Below are positions 26,964 through 37,196 of a stretch of 64,000 nucleotides of DNA, piece by piece. Every line of letters begins with the position of its first letter. Positions within the stretch are counted from its first letter, which is position 1. The position numbers and the translations under genes were made by a program. Origin of the DNA: CAVORB01 sp963736235 (GTDB taxonomy: Bacteria; Pseudomonadota; Gammaproteobacteria; Chromatiales; Chromatiaceae); NCBI GenBank assembly GCA_963736235.1, contig CAVTOR010000012.1:1-64000 (forward strand), given 5' to 3'. The notes beneath the pieces are model-generated. The model was not told the DNA's origin and ran no database searches. It saw only the letters and a program-made list of their open reading frames with translations.

Positions 26964-27398
26964 GTGACGCGCATCGACTTCTATTCCCTCAAGGACGGCA
27001 GCGGCGGCGACCGTTTCCTCCTCACCTGCCGGCTCGCCGAGCGCATCCACCTGGGCGAGCGGTTGAGGATCTATATCCACGTCCCCGACCGCGCCCAGGC
27101 GCAGCACCTCGACCGCCTGCTGTGGACCTACAAGGAGCAGAGCTTTCTGCCCCACGGGCTGGTCGGACAGACGGAACAAGACCTCACCCCCATCCTCATC
27201 GGCCATGACACGGAGCCCGGCGGCGAGGACCAGGTGCTGATCAACCTCGCCCCCGAGGTCCCCACCTTCTTCAGCCGCTTCGAGCGCCTGTGCGAGCCCG
27301 TCGATCTGGAGCCGGCCGTCCGCGACGCCGGACGCGAGCGCTTCCGCTACTACCGCGACCGCGGCTACGAGCTGCATCATCACAAGATCACGCTTTAG
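26964..27398 (+). CDS. holC: DNA polymerase III subunit chi
   Basis: 144 residues from GTG at 26964 (VTRIDFYSLKDGSGGDRF). The typical chi pattern is seen: RIDFY near the N-terminus, CRLAERIHLGERLRIYIHVP, DRLLWTYKEQSFLPH, and VLINLAPEVPTFFSRFERL. Chi links the clamp-loader complex to SSB. It lies about 70 bases after pepA. In many relatives valS follows; here a restriction-modification gene does. Confidence 0.88.
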   Translation: MTRIDFYSLKDGSGGDRFLLTCRLAERIHLGERLRIYIHVPDRAQAQHLDRLLWTYKEQSFLPHGLVGQTEQDLTPILIGHDTEPGGEDQVLINLAPEVPTFFSRFERLCEPVDLEPAVRDAGRERFRYYRDRGYELHHHKITL

Positions 27399-27491
27399 CA
27401 ACCGTCACGGCAACCCCGGGGCTCAAGCGATCTGGCGGCACCGATACCGACGCGTATCCGCGCGACAGCAACCTAGGGAAAGGACACGGGC

Positions 27492-30400
27492 ATGCGCCCC
27501 CACGACTATCTCAAGCCTCTGTTCAACCGCCGCCTGCTCGCCGAGGCATTGCGCGACATCCCAGCGCCCCTGGATCAGGAGCAACGGCGCATTGCCGCCA
27601 GCTGGGCCGCGAGTATCGCCAACGGCGCGCTCCTGAGCCAGAAGGAGAAGCCTCTCCAAAGGCAGTTCCTGAGCGAGGTCCTCGACCGACTGCTCGGCTA
27701 TCGCCAGATTGTCAGCGCCGGCGGCGTCCACCACATGGAGCCCGAGACCAGCTCCAAGGCCGTCAAGGGTTACCGGCCGCCGGACGCGCGGCTGGGCTGG
27801 TTCGGTCCCGGCATCGACCGCACCCGGGCCGTGCTGGAGCTCAAGGCACCCGGTGTCGACCTGGATGCCAGGCAAGGGGCGAGCTACGGCCGGCTCACCC
27901 CGGTGGAGCAAGCCTTCGGCTATGCAGCGAAGGTCGACGGCTGCCGGTGGGTCCTGGTCAGCAACTTCATCGAGCTGCGGCTGTACCGCACCGACCGCGG
28001 CCAAGGGTACTGTCAACGCTTCGATCTGGCGGAGCTCGGCGACCCGGAGCGCCTGAGCGCCTTTCTGTTCCTGCTGTCCCGGGAGACGCTGTTCGGCACG
28101 GAGCCCGACGCGGACAGCCCGGTCGAGCGCCTGGCCCATCCACACCCACGCCGAAGAGGAGCGCATCAGCAAGGCGTTCTACGTCTTCTACCGCGACTTG
28201 CGGCTCGACCTATTCTATCGGCTCCGGCGCGACAACCCGGCTCCCGCCGCCGATCGAGCCGCGACCCACGAGGTCCGTCTCCTGGAGCAGGCGCAGAAGC
28301 TTCTGGACCGATGCCTCTTCATCTGCTTCTGCGAGGACAGCCGCCTCCTCCCGCCGAAGGTGCTCAAGCAGGCGCTGACGGTCAAGACCGCGGGCTTCGT
28401 CCAGGTCTCTCGCTGGCAACAGCTCTGCGGACTGTTCGACGCGGTGGACAGGGGACACCCGCCGATGCAGATCAACGGCTACAACGGCGGGCTATTCGCC
28501 AAGGACCCGGCCCTGGATGCGCTGCGCGTGGCCGACGAGAGCCTGGACGGTATCGAGGCCCTGGCGGGCTACGACTTCGAGACCGACCTCAACGTCAACA
28601 TCCTCGGGCACATCTTCGAGCAGTCCATTTCCGACCTGGAGGCGATCCGCGCCGAGATTCGTGGCGAGATCGCCGCCAAGCAGCGCTCCCGGCGCAAGCG
28701 CGACGGCATCCTCTACACCCCCGAGCTGATCACCCGTTTCATGGTCGCCAGGACCATCGGCGGCTGGCTGGCCGAGCGTTACGCAGAGATCGAGGTCAGG
28801 CATCGGACCGGAAAACCGGGGCCGATGTCGAATGCGACCCGCCTGCAGATCTGGACCGACTACCTGGAGGTCCTGCGGCACATCAAGGTCCTCGATCTGT
28901 CCTGCGGCTCGGGCGCCTTCCTGGTCGCCGCCTTCGACTACCTGATCGCGGAGTACGAGCGGGTCAACCGCGCCATCGCGGAGCTGCAGGGGGCGCCGCG
29001 GCAGCTCGGCTTGTTCGACCTGGACCGCCAGATCCTTCAGGAGAACCTGTTCGGGGTCGATCTGAACCCCGAGTCGGTGGAAATCACCAAGCTCAGCCTC
29101 TGGCTCAAGACCGCGCGGCGGGACAAGCCCCTCAACAACCTGGACGGCAACATCCGCTGCGGCAACTCGCTGGTGGAACCGCCCCCGCCCGGCGCGCGGC
29201 GGTCCCTGATCAATGCCTTCGCAGCCCTGCCGGCGGACACGCGAGCCTTCGACTGGCGAGCGGCGTTCCCCGAGGTATTCGCCCGCGGCGGCTTCGACGT
29301 CATCGTCGGCAACCCGCCCTATGTCCGTCAGGAAGCGCTCGGTCCCCTCAAACCCTACCTGGCCCAACGCTACGCCAGCTATCACGGCGTCGCCGACCTC
29401 TACGTCTACTTCTACGAGCGCGGGTTGGATCTCCTGGCGCCCCAAGGGAAGCTCAGCTACATCGTCACCAACAAGTGGCTGCGGGCCGGCTACGGGGAGC
29501 CCCTGCGCAGGCTCTTCAGCGAGCGGGCGGAACTCGAGGAGATCCTGGACTTCGGCCACGCGCCCATCTTCGAGGACGCCGACACCTTTCCCTGCATCAT
29601 CGTGGCGCACCGCCGCGCTCCGACTCCGAGTGAGGCCGCGCCCCTGGTCAGGGTTTGTCCGGTCCCGCGCGACCGCCCCGCCGAGCTGTCCCTCGACAAC
29701 TACGTCCAAGAGCACGGCTACCCCGTCCCCTGGAGCCGCTATGGCGCCGAGCCCTGGAGCCTGGAGCCCCCCGAAGTCGATGGGCTGATGCAGAAGATCC
29801 GTGAGCGCGGGGTGCCGCTGGCGGAGCTCGTCGGCGCCAAACCCATGTACGGGATCAAGACTGGGCTCAACCAGGCGTTCCTGATCGACGACGCGACCAA
29901 GGCGGAGCTGATCCGCGGCGATCCGGGCTGCGCGGAGACCATCAAGCCCTACCTGCGGGGACAGGACATCAAGCGCTGGTCGCCTGCCTGGCAGGGGCTT
30001 TGGATGATCGTGCTCAAGTCGAGCGCGGACTTCGACTGGCCGTGGAGCGCCGCGGGCGAGAACGCGGAGTCCGTTTTCGCTCGGATCTTTCCGAGCCTGT
30101 ACCGACACATGAAAGCCCGGGAAGGGCGTCTAATCGCGCGCCAGGATAGAGGGCGTTTCTGGTGGGAGCTGCGGTCCTGCGACTACTACAGCGCATTCGA
30201 GAAACAAAAGATCCTGTATCAGGAAATACAGTTTCATCCTCAGTACGCGTTCTCGGATGGCGCGCTCTACGGGAACAACAAGGTATTCCTGTTGCCCACG
30301 GCGGATCTCTATCTTCTCGCTGTCCTCAACTCGCCCCTCATGTGGTGGCACAACTGGCGCTACCTGCCCCACATGAAGGACGAGGCCCTGAATCCCGCCG

Positions 30401-30858
30401 GTTTCCGCATGGAAACGCTGCCAATCGCCGCGCCGACACCCAATGCTCGCCGCGAGGTCGAGGAGCACGCCGGCGCGGCCCTGGAGCTGACCCGCGACTC
30501 CCAGGATGCAACCAACGAGCTGCTGCATTGGCTGCGCCTGGAGCTGGCCGTCGAGCGGCCCGGTCAGCGCCTGGAGGCCTTCGCGGACCTGTCGGGAGAC
30601 GACTTCGTCGCCGAGGTCCGCAAGCGTCGGCCGAAGGGCTCTCCCCGGCTGACGCCGGGGACCATCACCGAGCTCATCGACACCCACCGGCACTACGCGA
30701 AACTGGAGCAACAACGGTCCGGCAAGCTTCGAGCGCTGGAGCGGCGCCTGTCGGACCTGGTAATCCAGGCATACGGTCTGACCGACGACGAGGTCGAGCT
30801 GCTCTGGTGCACCGCCCCGCCGCGCATGCCGCTCATTCAACCCGGTAGGGCGCAATAG
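27492..30858 (+). pseudogene. Single-chain type IIG restriction-modification enzyme (Eco57I-like), one-base frameshift
   Basis: An N-terminal nuclease-like region contains TRAVLELKAPGVDLD, an E-x-K pattern of PD-(D/E)XK folds, about 115 residues in. A central adenine-methyltransferase domain follows, with SAM motif VLDLSCGSGAFLVAAFDYL, NLFGVDLNPESVEI, and catalytic GGFDVIVGNPPYVRQE (NPPY). The C-terminal third resembles a target-recognition domain (YGIKTGLNQAFLIDD, LRGQDIKRW). The frame changes near 28137 (CTGGCCCATCCACACC), equivalent to one extra base; corrected, it encodes 1121 residues, the usual size for this class. A single polypeptide would both methylate and cut DNA. It occupies the place after holC where valS is often found, consistent with acquisition. 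Confidence 0.85.
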
Positions 30859-30890
30859 CACAGCGTATTGCGCCGGATGCGGCGCAATAA
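30842..30890. repeat. REP-like intergenic palindrome
   Basis: GCGCAATA (30850-30857) and TATTGCGC (30866-30873) are exact inverted arms, and a third GCGCAATA follows at 30882-30889, within CGGTAGGGCGCAATAGCACA...GCGTATTGCGCCGG. Sequences of the form GGTGCAATA...TATTGCACC recur between genes of many gammaproteobacteria as far as I recall. The first arm covers the TAG stop of the restriction-modification gene. It may act as a terminator or mRNA-stability element. Confidence 0.55.
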
Positions 30891-31040
30891 GGGCGCCCAC
30901 ACTGGCTGATGGCGGCACCTTGGCGCGATCCGCGCGGGCACCTTCCCCCACCGACCTGTTGCCCAAGCATCTGCCCAAGATCATCAGCCGCGCCATTTAA
31001 CGAGCCGGCGTCTGCTCGTCGCAATCTTACAGAGGCGGGG

Positions 31041-31517
31041 CTACGCGTTTCCGCCCCAGTTCCGGTAGGGGTTGGCGATCAGGTTCGCGTTGAAGTAGCG
31101 CGGGTCGTCGGAAACCTCCTGGCCGATCCACTGCGGCTTCTCGAGGGCATCCGCTTCGCTTTCCAGCTCCACCTCGGCCATGATGAGCCCGGCGTTGTCG
31201 CCGAAGAACTCGTCTACCTCCCAGGTATGGTTTCCGTGTGGGATCTTATAACGATCCTTCTCGATCAAGGGCCGCTCGCAGAGGCCGTCGAGCATCGCGT
31301 TGGCATCCTCGAGCGGAATCTCGTATTCGAACTCCGCGCGGGCGATGCCGGTGCTGACCCCTTTGACGGTGAGATAGCCCTTCTCGGCAATGGTGCGCAC
31401 CCGCACCGTGCGCTCCTTGACGGTGGACAGATATCCCTGCCGATAGCGGGTCCCCTGCCCCAGCGAACGCCAGGCATCGCCCTCGACCAGGAATTTGCGT
31501 TCAATCTCTTTGCCCAT
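31041..31517 (-). CDS. CYTH domain protein (inorganic triphosphatase-like)
   Basis: 158 residues. It begins MGKEIERKFLVEGDAW, which holds the CYTH signature ExExK (EIERK). Basic residues line a predicted beta tunnel: RYRQGYL, RTVRVRTIAEKGYLTVKG, then FEYEIPLEDA, EKDRYKIP and AEVELESE. Short stand-alone CYTH proteins of this type usually hydrolyse tripolyphosphate or nucleoside triphosphates. The ATG at 31517 is fixed by this N-terminal motif. The upstream gene (31538-32161) ends 20 bases before, so the two are probably co-transcribed. Confidence 0.9.
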   Translation of the reverse strand: MGKEIERKFLVEGDAWRSLGQGTRYRQGYLSTVKERTVRVRTIAEKGYLTVKGVSTGIARAEFEYEIPLEDANAMLDGLCERPLIEKDRYKIPHGNHTWEVDEFFGDNAGLIMAEVELESEADALEKPQWIGQEVSDDPRYFNANLIANPYRNWGGNA

Positions 31518-31537
31518 TGATTCGGCCTCTTGGTTGT

Positions 31538-32161
31538 TCAGCACGCACGGTAGAAGGCACCGGCGGGCAGTGGCGCCATGCCGACGACTCGCTTGATGGC
31601 GAGCAGGTAGTTGACGTTTTCGTATCCATCGAGATGCATCCGGGTACGCGTCCGCAATACCAGCTCCGCGTCCGTGGACTCGAGGCAGACGGTCCGCATC
31701 GAGGCGCCATTGATATACAGGTTCGCCAGCTCGACGATACAACCGTCGATGTCGAAACCGAAGCGCTGCTTGAACAGGCTGACCGCCGCGAGGTCGCGAT
31801 GGGGATGGATGATGTCGTCGAGGAATTGCTGGAAGGAATAGGCTTCCCGCTTCAGCTCGGGTAGCTCCGCGCCGAACGCCGGGAATACCTCGTCCAGGAT
31901 GACCTGGCGCGTGAGCGGGAGCTCCTCCTTCAGCCGCGGGCTCCATTGTTCCAGGCCGCGGTCGCGGTTGACCAACACCTTGATGTCCATGAGACCGCCG
32001 CGGATCTTGGTGTTGTGCTCGTCATCGGCGGCGGACAGGATGTAGACCTCCAGGCTCTCCCGATAGCGGGCCTCCCCGCCATCGCGGCGTATCGCCTCCT
32101 CCACCAGACCGAAGTCGTGGGCAAAGGCTCGGAACTCGTAACGGGCGCTCGTCTCGCTCAT
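31538..32161 (-). CDS. Uncharacterised protein, possibly a divergent CYTH-like fold
   Basis: 207 residues without signal peptide or membrane segment. It shows charged strand-like segments: ARYEFRAFAHDFG, LEVYILSAADDEHNTKIRGG then LMDIKVLVNRDRGLEQW, REAYSFQQFLDDII, and LRTRTRMHLDGYENVNYLLA. The N-terminal YEFR and KIR/DIK segments recall the basic and acidic strands of CYTH/VTC triphosphate tunnels, but the ExExK motif is missing. Position directly upstream of a true CYTH gene, with a 20-base gap, supports a functional link. Assignment to a family is inference. Confidence 0.6.
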   Translation of the reverse strand: MSETSARYEFRAFAHDFGLVEEAIRRDGGEARYRESLEVYILSAADDEHNTKIRGGLMDIKVLVNRDRGLEQWSPRLKEELPLTRQVILDEVFPAFGAELPELKREAYSFQQFLDDIIHPHRDLAAVSLFKQRFGFDIDGCIVELANLYINGASMRTVCLESTDAELVLRTRTRMHLDGYENVNYLLAIKRVVGMAPLPAGAFYRAC

Positions 32162-32270
32162 GGTCGGAAAGTACCTCTCGGATGCCTCTACTCTTCAAAG
32201 GGGCCCCTGGTGGCCGATGCCCTTCCGGCATTCGGCCTCGCCGCCTGCATCCCGGAGCGCCGGCATGGCG

Positions 32271-32607
32271 CTACCCGAAGCGGTCCCGTACGGCCCAGAC
32301 ATGGAAATGCCGGCCGCCCTTCTGACCGACTCCTGTGCCTCCGTTCTCGGTGTAGAGTGCCCACGCCCAATCCGGCTCGAAAAGGCTCGTGGTCGACGAC
32401 CAGTAACCCTGGCGTATGCCCCCGCGCAGCTCCCCGTCCTGCCCGCTGCCGCGGCAAGGAATGGGCTTTCCGAGATAGTCGTAACAACCGGTCTGGCCGG
32501 TTCGCAGATAGCCGCTCATGGATCTGTAAAAGGTTTGACTTAGGCCACCCGCCTCCCACCCATAGAGCAATGGGCCACCCGTCAGGACGCTCTTTCCTCA
32601 CCTCTTC
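32271..32607 (-). pseudogene. DUF1566 (Lcl C-terminal-type) protein fragment
   Basis: About 100 codons read GQTGCYDYLGKPIPCRGSGQ then GYWSSTTSLFEPDWAWALYT and GGRHFHVWAVRD. The YWSSTT...AWA...VWAVRD pattern is typical of DUF1566/Lcl domains found in secreted bacterial proteins. The frame opens just after a TGA at about 32608 and has no convincing start, ribosome-binding site or signal peptide, so it looks like the 3' end of a larger decayed gene. Confidence 0.5.
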
Positions 32608-32834
32608 AGGGCAATAACGATGCCACCAACCCATCTGATCCGAGAAGCGGACCCTGACATGCTCCATTGCCAATGTATGGCGTGAAGTGGGATCGAGAGT
32701 CAGAAGCACTCCCGCCGAATCTCGAGGGTGCAAATCGACCGACATCGGTTCAAAACAACCGATTGCTCCCCCTGTTGATCGCCGGATTCGTCGCCAAGCC
32801 CCTGTGGCACGGCGGCCGTCGGATCGAGGCAGGA

Positions 32835-32855
32835 TTCTTGTATACGAATCAAGAA
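32835..32855. promoter_or_regulatory. Inverted repeat upstream of the DsrC-like gene
   Basis: TTCTTG-TATACGAAT-CAAGAA has six-base inverted arms, and GATTC/GAATC overlap it, ending 28 bases before the ATG at 32883. It lies where a repressor operator or promoter element would be. No specific regulator family is implied. Confidence 0.3.
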
Positions 32856-32882
32856 AAACCCGAAACAACGGGAGCAGGAACC

Positions 32883-33224
32883 ATGAATATGACGCAAGAG
32901 ATACCTGACCTGTTCGACGACAACGGCTTTCTCGCCGATCCAGACCTCTGGACCCGCGACTTGGCGCTGCGCATTGCCGACGAGCTCGGTGTGCGCGAGC
33001 TCGAGGAGTCGCATTGGGCCGTCATCGATTACCTGCGCGAACACTTCCTGGCGAACGCGACCTTACCCTGGGAGGGAAACGTCTGCCGCGAGCTCGATCT
33101 GGTCGAGGATTGCGTACACCGGCTCTTCGGGGGACCGATCGAGGCGTGGAAGGTCGCGGGATTGCCCGATCCGGGCGAGGAGGCGCGCACCTACATGCTC
33201 AATCTGGAGCCGCCGCGGAGCTGA
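32883..33224 (+). CDS. DsrC/TusE-family protein lacking the C-terminal cysteines
   Basis: 113 residues. The family core is clear: FDDNGFLADPDLWTRDLALR, IADELGVRELEESHWAVIDY, LREHF, then DLVEDCVHRLFGGPIEAWKV and AGLPDPGEE. DsrC carries sulfur in dissimilatory sulfur metabolism and TusE in tRNA thiolation, both through a Cys in the flexible C-terminal arm; DsrC has a second about ten residues earlier (CKIAGLPKPTGC-like). Here both positions are replaced (W in EAWKVAGLP and no Cys in the tail DPGEEARTYMLNLEPPRS). It therefore cannot act as a classical sulfur carrier and may be regulatory. The start is supported by GGAGCAGGA upstream. No dsr or tus operon is adjacent. Confidence 0.8.
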   Translation: MNMTQEIPDLFDDNGFLADPDLWTRDLALRIADELGVRELEESHWAVIDYLREHFLANATLPWEGNVCRELDLVEDCVHRLFGGPIEAWKVAGLPDPGEEARTYMLNLEPPRS

Positions 33225-33318
33225 GGCGCCGCCGGTAGCGCCGAATTGACCAGCGTTTCCTTGGCGATGAGGACGAAATCTCACCCGGCTCGCGGCTCGC
33301 GGCCTGATCGCGAGACTC

Positions 33319-34001
33319 CTATCTCAACACTGCCTTGAGCGGAAGGTGATCGGACGCCATGCGCGCCAGCGGACTGGCGTGGGTGTCGATGCTGTGCAGG
33401 AGCGTATCCGGACGAGCCCAGATCCGGTCGAGGGCGAACAGCGGGAAGCGTGCCGGATAGGTGCGCGGGTGCGCGCTGGACGCGAAGTGTCGCTGGAGCC
33501 AGCGCAGGGGGCGTCCCCACAGGAGCCATTCGTTGAGGTCCCCGAGCAGGACGCCCGGTCCCGCGTAATCCGGCTCGAACAAGGCGAGCAAGCGGCGAAT
33601 CTGTGCCCGCCGTTCGCCCGGGCGCAACCCCAGATGGGTCGCCACGACCCGCATGGCCTTCCGCTCCAGTCGAGCGTGACGTCGAGCGCGCCTCGGGGCT
33701 CGCGCCGGGGCAGGCTGAGATCGATCCGGTTCACCGCCAGGACGGGCAGCCGGGTGAGTAGCGCATTGCCATAACCACGGGTTTCCCGCAACAGGGTAGG
33801 ACCAGCGATGGCGCTGAGACCGACCGCGCTCGCCATGTAGTCGAGCAGGTCGCTGCCCTCGACCGGATGGTGCTCGACCTCCTGCAAGGCCACGATGTCC
33901 GCATCGATTTCCTTGAGCACCCTGACCGTGCGTTCGGGGTCGAACCGGCCGTCGCCGCCGACACAGGCGTGGATGTTGTAGGTCACGACGGTCAGGCGCA
34001 T
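33319..34001 (-). pseudogene. Endonuclease/exonuclease/phosphatase family protein, one-base frameshift
   Basis: The N-terminal half has MRLTVVTYNIHACVGGDGRF and DADIVALQEVEHH (metal-binding Asn and Glu). After a frame change near 33669 (CTCGACTGGAGCGG, one base missing) the other half has VVATHLGLRPGERRAQI, GVLLGDLNEWLLWGRPL and MASDHLPLKAVLR (catalytic THL, GDLN, SDH). These are the standard EEP/DNase I-like motifs. Corrected length is 227 residues, a complete protein. Substrate could be DNA, or a phospholipid or cyclase-type substrate; it cannot be told. Confidence 0.82.
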
Positions 34002-34064
34002 GACTCCCCGTCAAGATCGATTGCGGTCGCTCAGGAAGCGAGGGCCGAGGAACCGCAAGCACAC

Positions 34065-35459
34065 TCAGGATGCCCTCCCGGGCTGATCATGGGGCCGCGC
34101 CATGCGCATGGGATCGAGCAAATCCACGAGCTCCGCCTCCGGCAGCCCGCTGAGCTCGCGCGCGACATCGATGACCGATCGCCCCTGCTCGAGCGCCGTC
34201 CGGGCGATCCTGCCGGCGAGGTCGTAGCCGATACGCGGCGTCAGCGCCGTCACCAGCATGGCGTTGCGACCCGCCCGCTCGGCCAGCGCCTCGACGTTGG
34301 CCTCCAGGCGCGTGATGGCCTGCTCCTCCAGGGCGCGTGCGGCACCGGTCAAGAGCGATAATTGCGTCAGCAGATCGAAGGCGATCAGCGGCAGCATGGT
34401 CGCGAGCTGGAAGCGGTTGTCCTGGGCCGCGATGGCGACCGCCGCATCCAGGCCCATGACCTGGACGCAGGCCATACCCACCGCCTCGGGCACCACCGGG
34501 TTGACCTTGCCCGGCATGATGCTGCTGCCCGGCTGCAGCTCGGGCAGACGGATCTCGCCCAGGCCCGCCACCGGACCGCTGTTCATCCAGCGCAGATCGG
34601 TGGCGATCTTGAGCAGGGTGACGGCGGCGACGCGCAGCTGCCCGCTCAGCTCGACCGCCGTGTCCTGTGCGCCGATCGCGGCGAAGGCATTGGCGGCCGG
34701 ACGGAAGGCCAGGCCGGTGCGCTCGGCCATCAGGGCCGCGAAGCGCGCGGCGAACTCCGGGTGCGCGTTCAATCCCGTGCCCACGGCGGTCCCGCCCTGG
34801 GCGAGTGCGAGCAGCCTTTGCTCCACGTCGCGCAGACGGTCCAGATCGGCCTGCACCTGCGCGGCCCACCCGGAGAGCTCCTGGCCGAGGGTCATGGGAA
34901 CGGCATCCATCAGGTGCGTCCGCCCGGTCTTGATGACCGTTGCGTACTCGCCCGCCCGGGCGAGTATTGCCTGGTGCAGCGACGCGAGCGCCGCGCGCAG
35001 CGGCTCGCAGCTCGAGCGCGGCGCTGACATGGATGGCGGTGGGAATGACGTCGTTGCTGCTCTGGCCGCGGTTGACGTCGTCGTTGGCATGGATGGGACG
35101 CCCCAGACGCCGTGCCGCCAGCTCCGCGATCACCTCGTTGGCGTTCATGTTGGTGCTGGTGCCCGAACCGGTCTGGAACACGTCCACCGGGAACTGGTCG
35201 TCGTAGCGGCCCGTCGGCGACGGCCAGCGCCGCTTCTTCGATGGCCCGCTGCCGTGTCCGTCGGCAACAGGCCCAGGTCACCGTTGACGCGCGCGGCGCA
35301 AGCCTTGATCAGTCCCAGCGCCTGGATCATGGCCCTCGGGAAACGCAATCCGCTGATCCTGAAGTTGGCGACGGCAAGGCGCGTTTGCGCGCCGTAGAGG
35401 ATCTCCTGGCCTGGATTTGGGGCATCCGGGCGCGGCTCGGCAGGCGTTTGCTTGGTCAT
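34065..35459 (-). pseudogene. fumC: Class II fumarate hydratase, three frameshifts
   Basis: TCA-cycle enzyme converting fumarate and malate. Motifs: YGAQTRLAVANFRISG, VFQTGSGTSTNMNANEVIAE, DDVNRGQSSNDVIPTAIHVS, VIKTGRTHLMDAVPMTLGQE and the signature GSSIMPGKVNPVVPEA. The frame changes near 35251 and 35213 and again near 35010, each equivalent to one extra base; removing three gives 463 residues, the normal FumC length. Three indels within 250 bases with otherwise perfect conservation point to sequence error. The start at 35459 is MTKQTPAEP. It lies about 50 bases downstream of the NtrC-like regulator gene. Confidence 0.85.
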
Positions 35460-35508
35460 TTCGAGAGAAGGTCCCGGTGCGGCGCGGTCGTTGGCGAAGG
35501 TGGGCGGA

Positions 35509-36931
35509 TCAAGGGTCGTTGGTCTGCGAGTCGGGTTCCGACTCGTCGGTGCGCAGCTGGTATTTCTGGATGCGGTAACGCAGGGTCTCCCGCGTGGTGC
35601 CCAGGGCACGGGCGGTGGCGGTCACGTTGTAGCCCGTCTTCTCCAGGGCGGTCTGGATGATGTAGCTGTCCATCTCTTCCAGGGCCATGGATCCGTCCAG
35701 GGGGATGATCAGCCGGTTGCCGTCGATGGCCGGACCATCGGAGGGACGGCCTAGGTTGCCGCCGAGCTGCAGCCAGTGCTCCGGGAATACCTCGCTGTCG
35801 GCCAGCAGCACGGCGCGCTCCACCGACGTTGCGGAGCTCCCGCACGTTGCCTGGCCAGTCGTAGCGGCGCATCTTCGCGTAAACCTGCTCGGGAATGACC
35901 CTGACCCGCCGGTCGGCCAACGCGTTGAGCTCCGCCACCAGGACAGGCATGAGATCTTCGAGGTCTTCCAAACGCTCTCGCAGCGCGGGCAAGTCCAGGC
36001 GGAACACGCTCAAGCGATGGTACAGGTCGCTGCGAAAGCTGCCCTCGCGCACCTGACGTTCCAGGTCGCGGTTGCTGGCCGCGATCACCTGGACATCGAC
36101 CTTCAACGGCTTCTCCCCGCCGAGACGCCGCAGGACCCGGTCTTCGATCGCGGTGAGCAGCTTGGACTGCAGCTCCAGATCCATCTCGCCGATCTCGTCC
36201 AGGAACAGGGTGCCTCCATCCGCCTGCTCCAGGTAACCGCGATGCCGCCCCTTGGCCCCGGTGAAGGCGCCTGCCTCGTGGCCGAACAGCTCGGATTCCA
36301 GAAGATCGCGCGGCAGGGCCGCGCAATTGACCTCGACCAGCGGACCATCGGCGCGGGAGCCGGAATGGTGCAGGATGCGCGCCGCCAGACCCTTGCCGGT
36401 ACCAGTCTCGCCGCTGAGGATCAGGGCGCTGAAAGGCACCTCCGCCAGGCGGCTCAGCAACTGCCTTACGCCCTGTGCCGCCTCGCTGCGACCGAGAAAG
36501 GCATCGGGCGCGTAGCGACGGCTACCTGCCTCGCGCTGATTGCGTAGTTGCCGCTGCGCCCTGGCACCCCGGGCGGCGCCGCTGAGTATCGCGCTCAGCC
36601 GATCGATATTGCATGGCTTCTCGAGAAAATCGTAGGCCCCCAAACGCAGGGCCCGCACCGATTCGGGCACGCCGCCGTACCCCGTGAGCAGGATCCACTC
36701 GCCCGTCTGACCCCTTTGGCGCAAGGTCTCCAGGAGATCCAGCGAACAACCGTCCGGCAGGGTCATGTCAGCGAGGGTCACCAAGGGATCGGAGCCCTGC
36801 TCGACGAGCTTGCCGCGCGCCTGCTCCAGACTGGTCACGAGATCCACCTCCCAACCCTGCCTGCGGAAATGGCGCGCCATCTCCTCACCCAGCAGTTTCT
36901 CGTCCTCGATGATCAGCAGTGAATCAGCCAT
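35509..36931 (-). pseudogene. NtrC-family sigma-54-dependent response regulator, one-base frameshift
   Basis: The receiver domain has LLIIEDEKLLGEEMARHF, Asp in TLADMTLPDGCSLDLL, and Lys in YDFLEKPCNIDR. The AAA+ domain has Walker A LSGETGTGKGLAARI, the sigma-54 contact loop GAFTGAKGRHRG, Walker B GGTLFLDEIGEMDLE and WPGNVRELRN. The C-terminal Fis-type HTH has TGYNVTATARALGTTRETLR. The frame changes near 35825 (AACGTCGGTGGAGCG, one extra G); corrected length is 473 residues. It activates RpoN promoters; the probable partner kinase is encoded at 37843-39291. Targets are unknown. Confidence 0.87.
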
Positions 36932-37196
36932 GCCTCACGCGTCGAATTTCGTGGATTTCGGGCCGCAAGCAATATCACATGCGCATCGCAAGATCGACTT
37001 TCGTCGTTGGTGTTCGTGGCGACCTCCGCTCCTAACTCGGGCATGGGCCGATCAACTCAAACAGGTTTACCGCGAACCCGCCTGGCTTGCTCGGGCAAGG
37101 GTCCGCGGGAGGCGATTTCCGGCTCTGCGAGCCACTTCGAGAAGTTGCGGGGGGTCCGAGCCCGACAAGATACTCGGAGCGGGCGCGCACCCAGCA

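Noticed and set aside
28492..30108. 538-codon open frame on the - strand
   Set aside because: Antisense to the methyltransferase domain of the type IIG gene, where SAM and NPPY motifs are clear.
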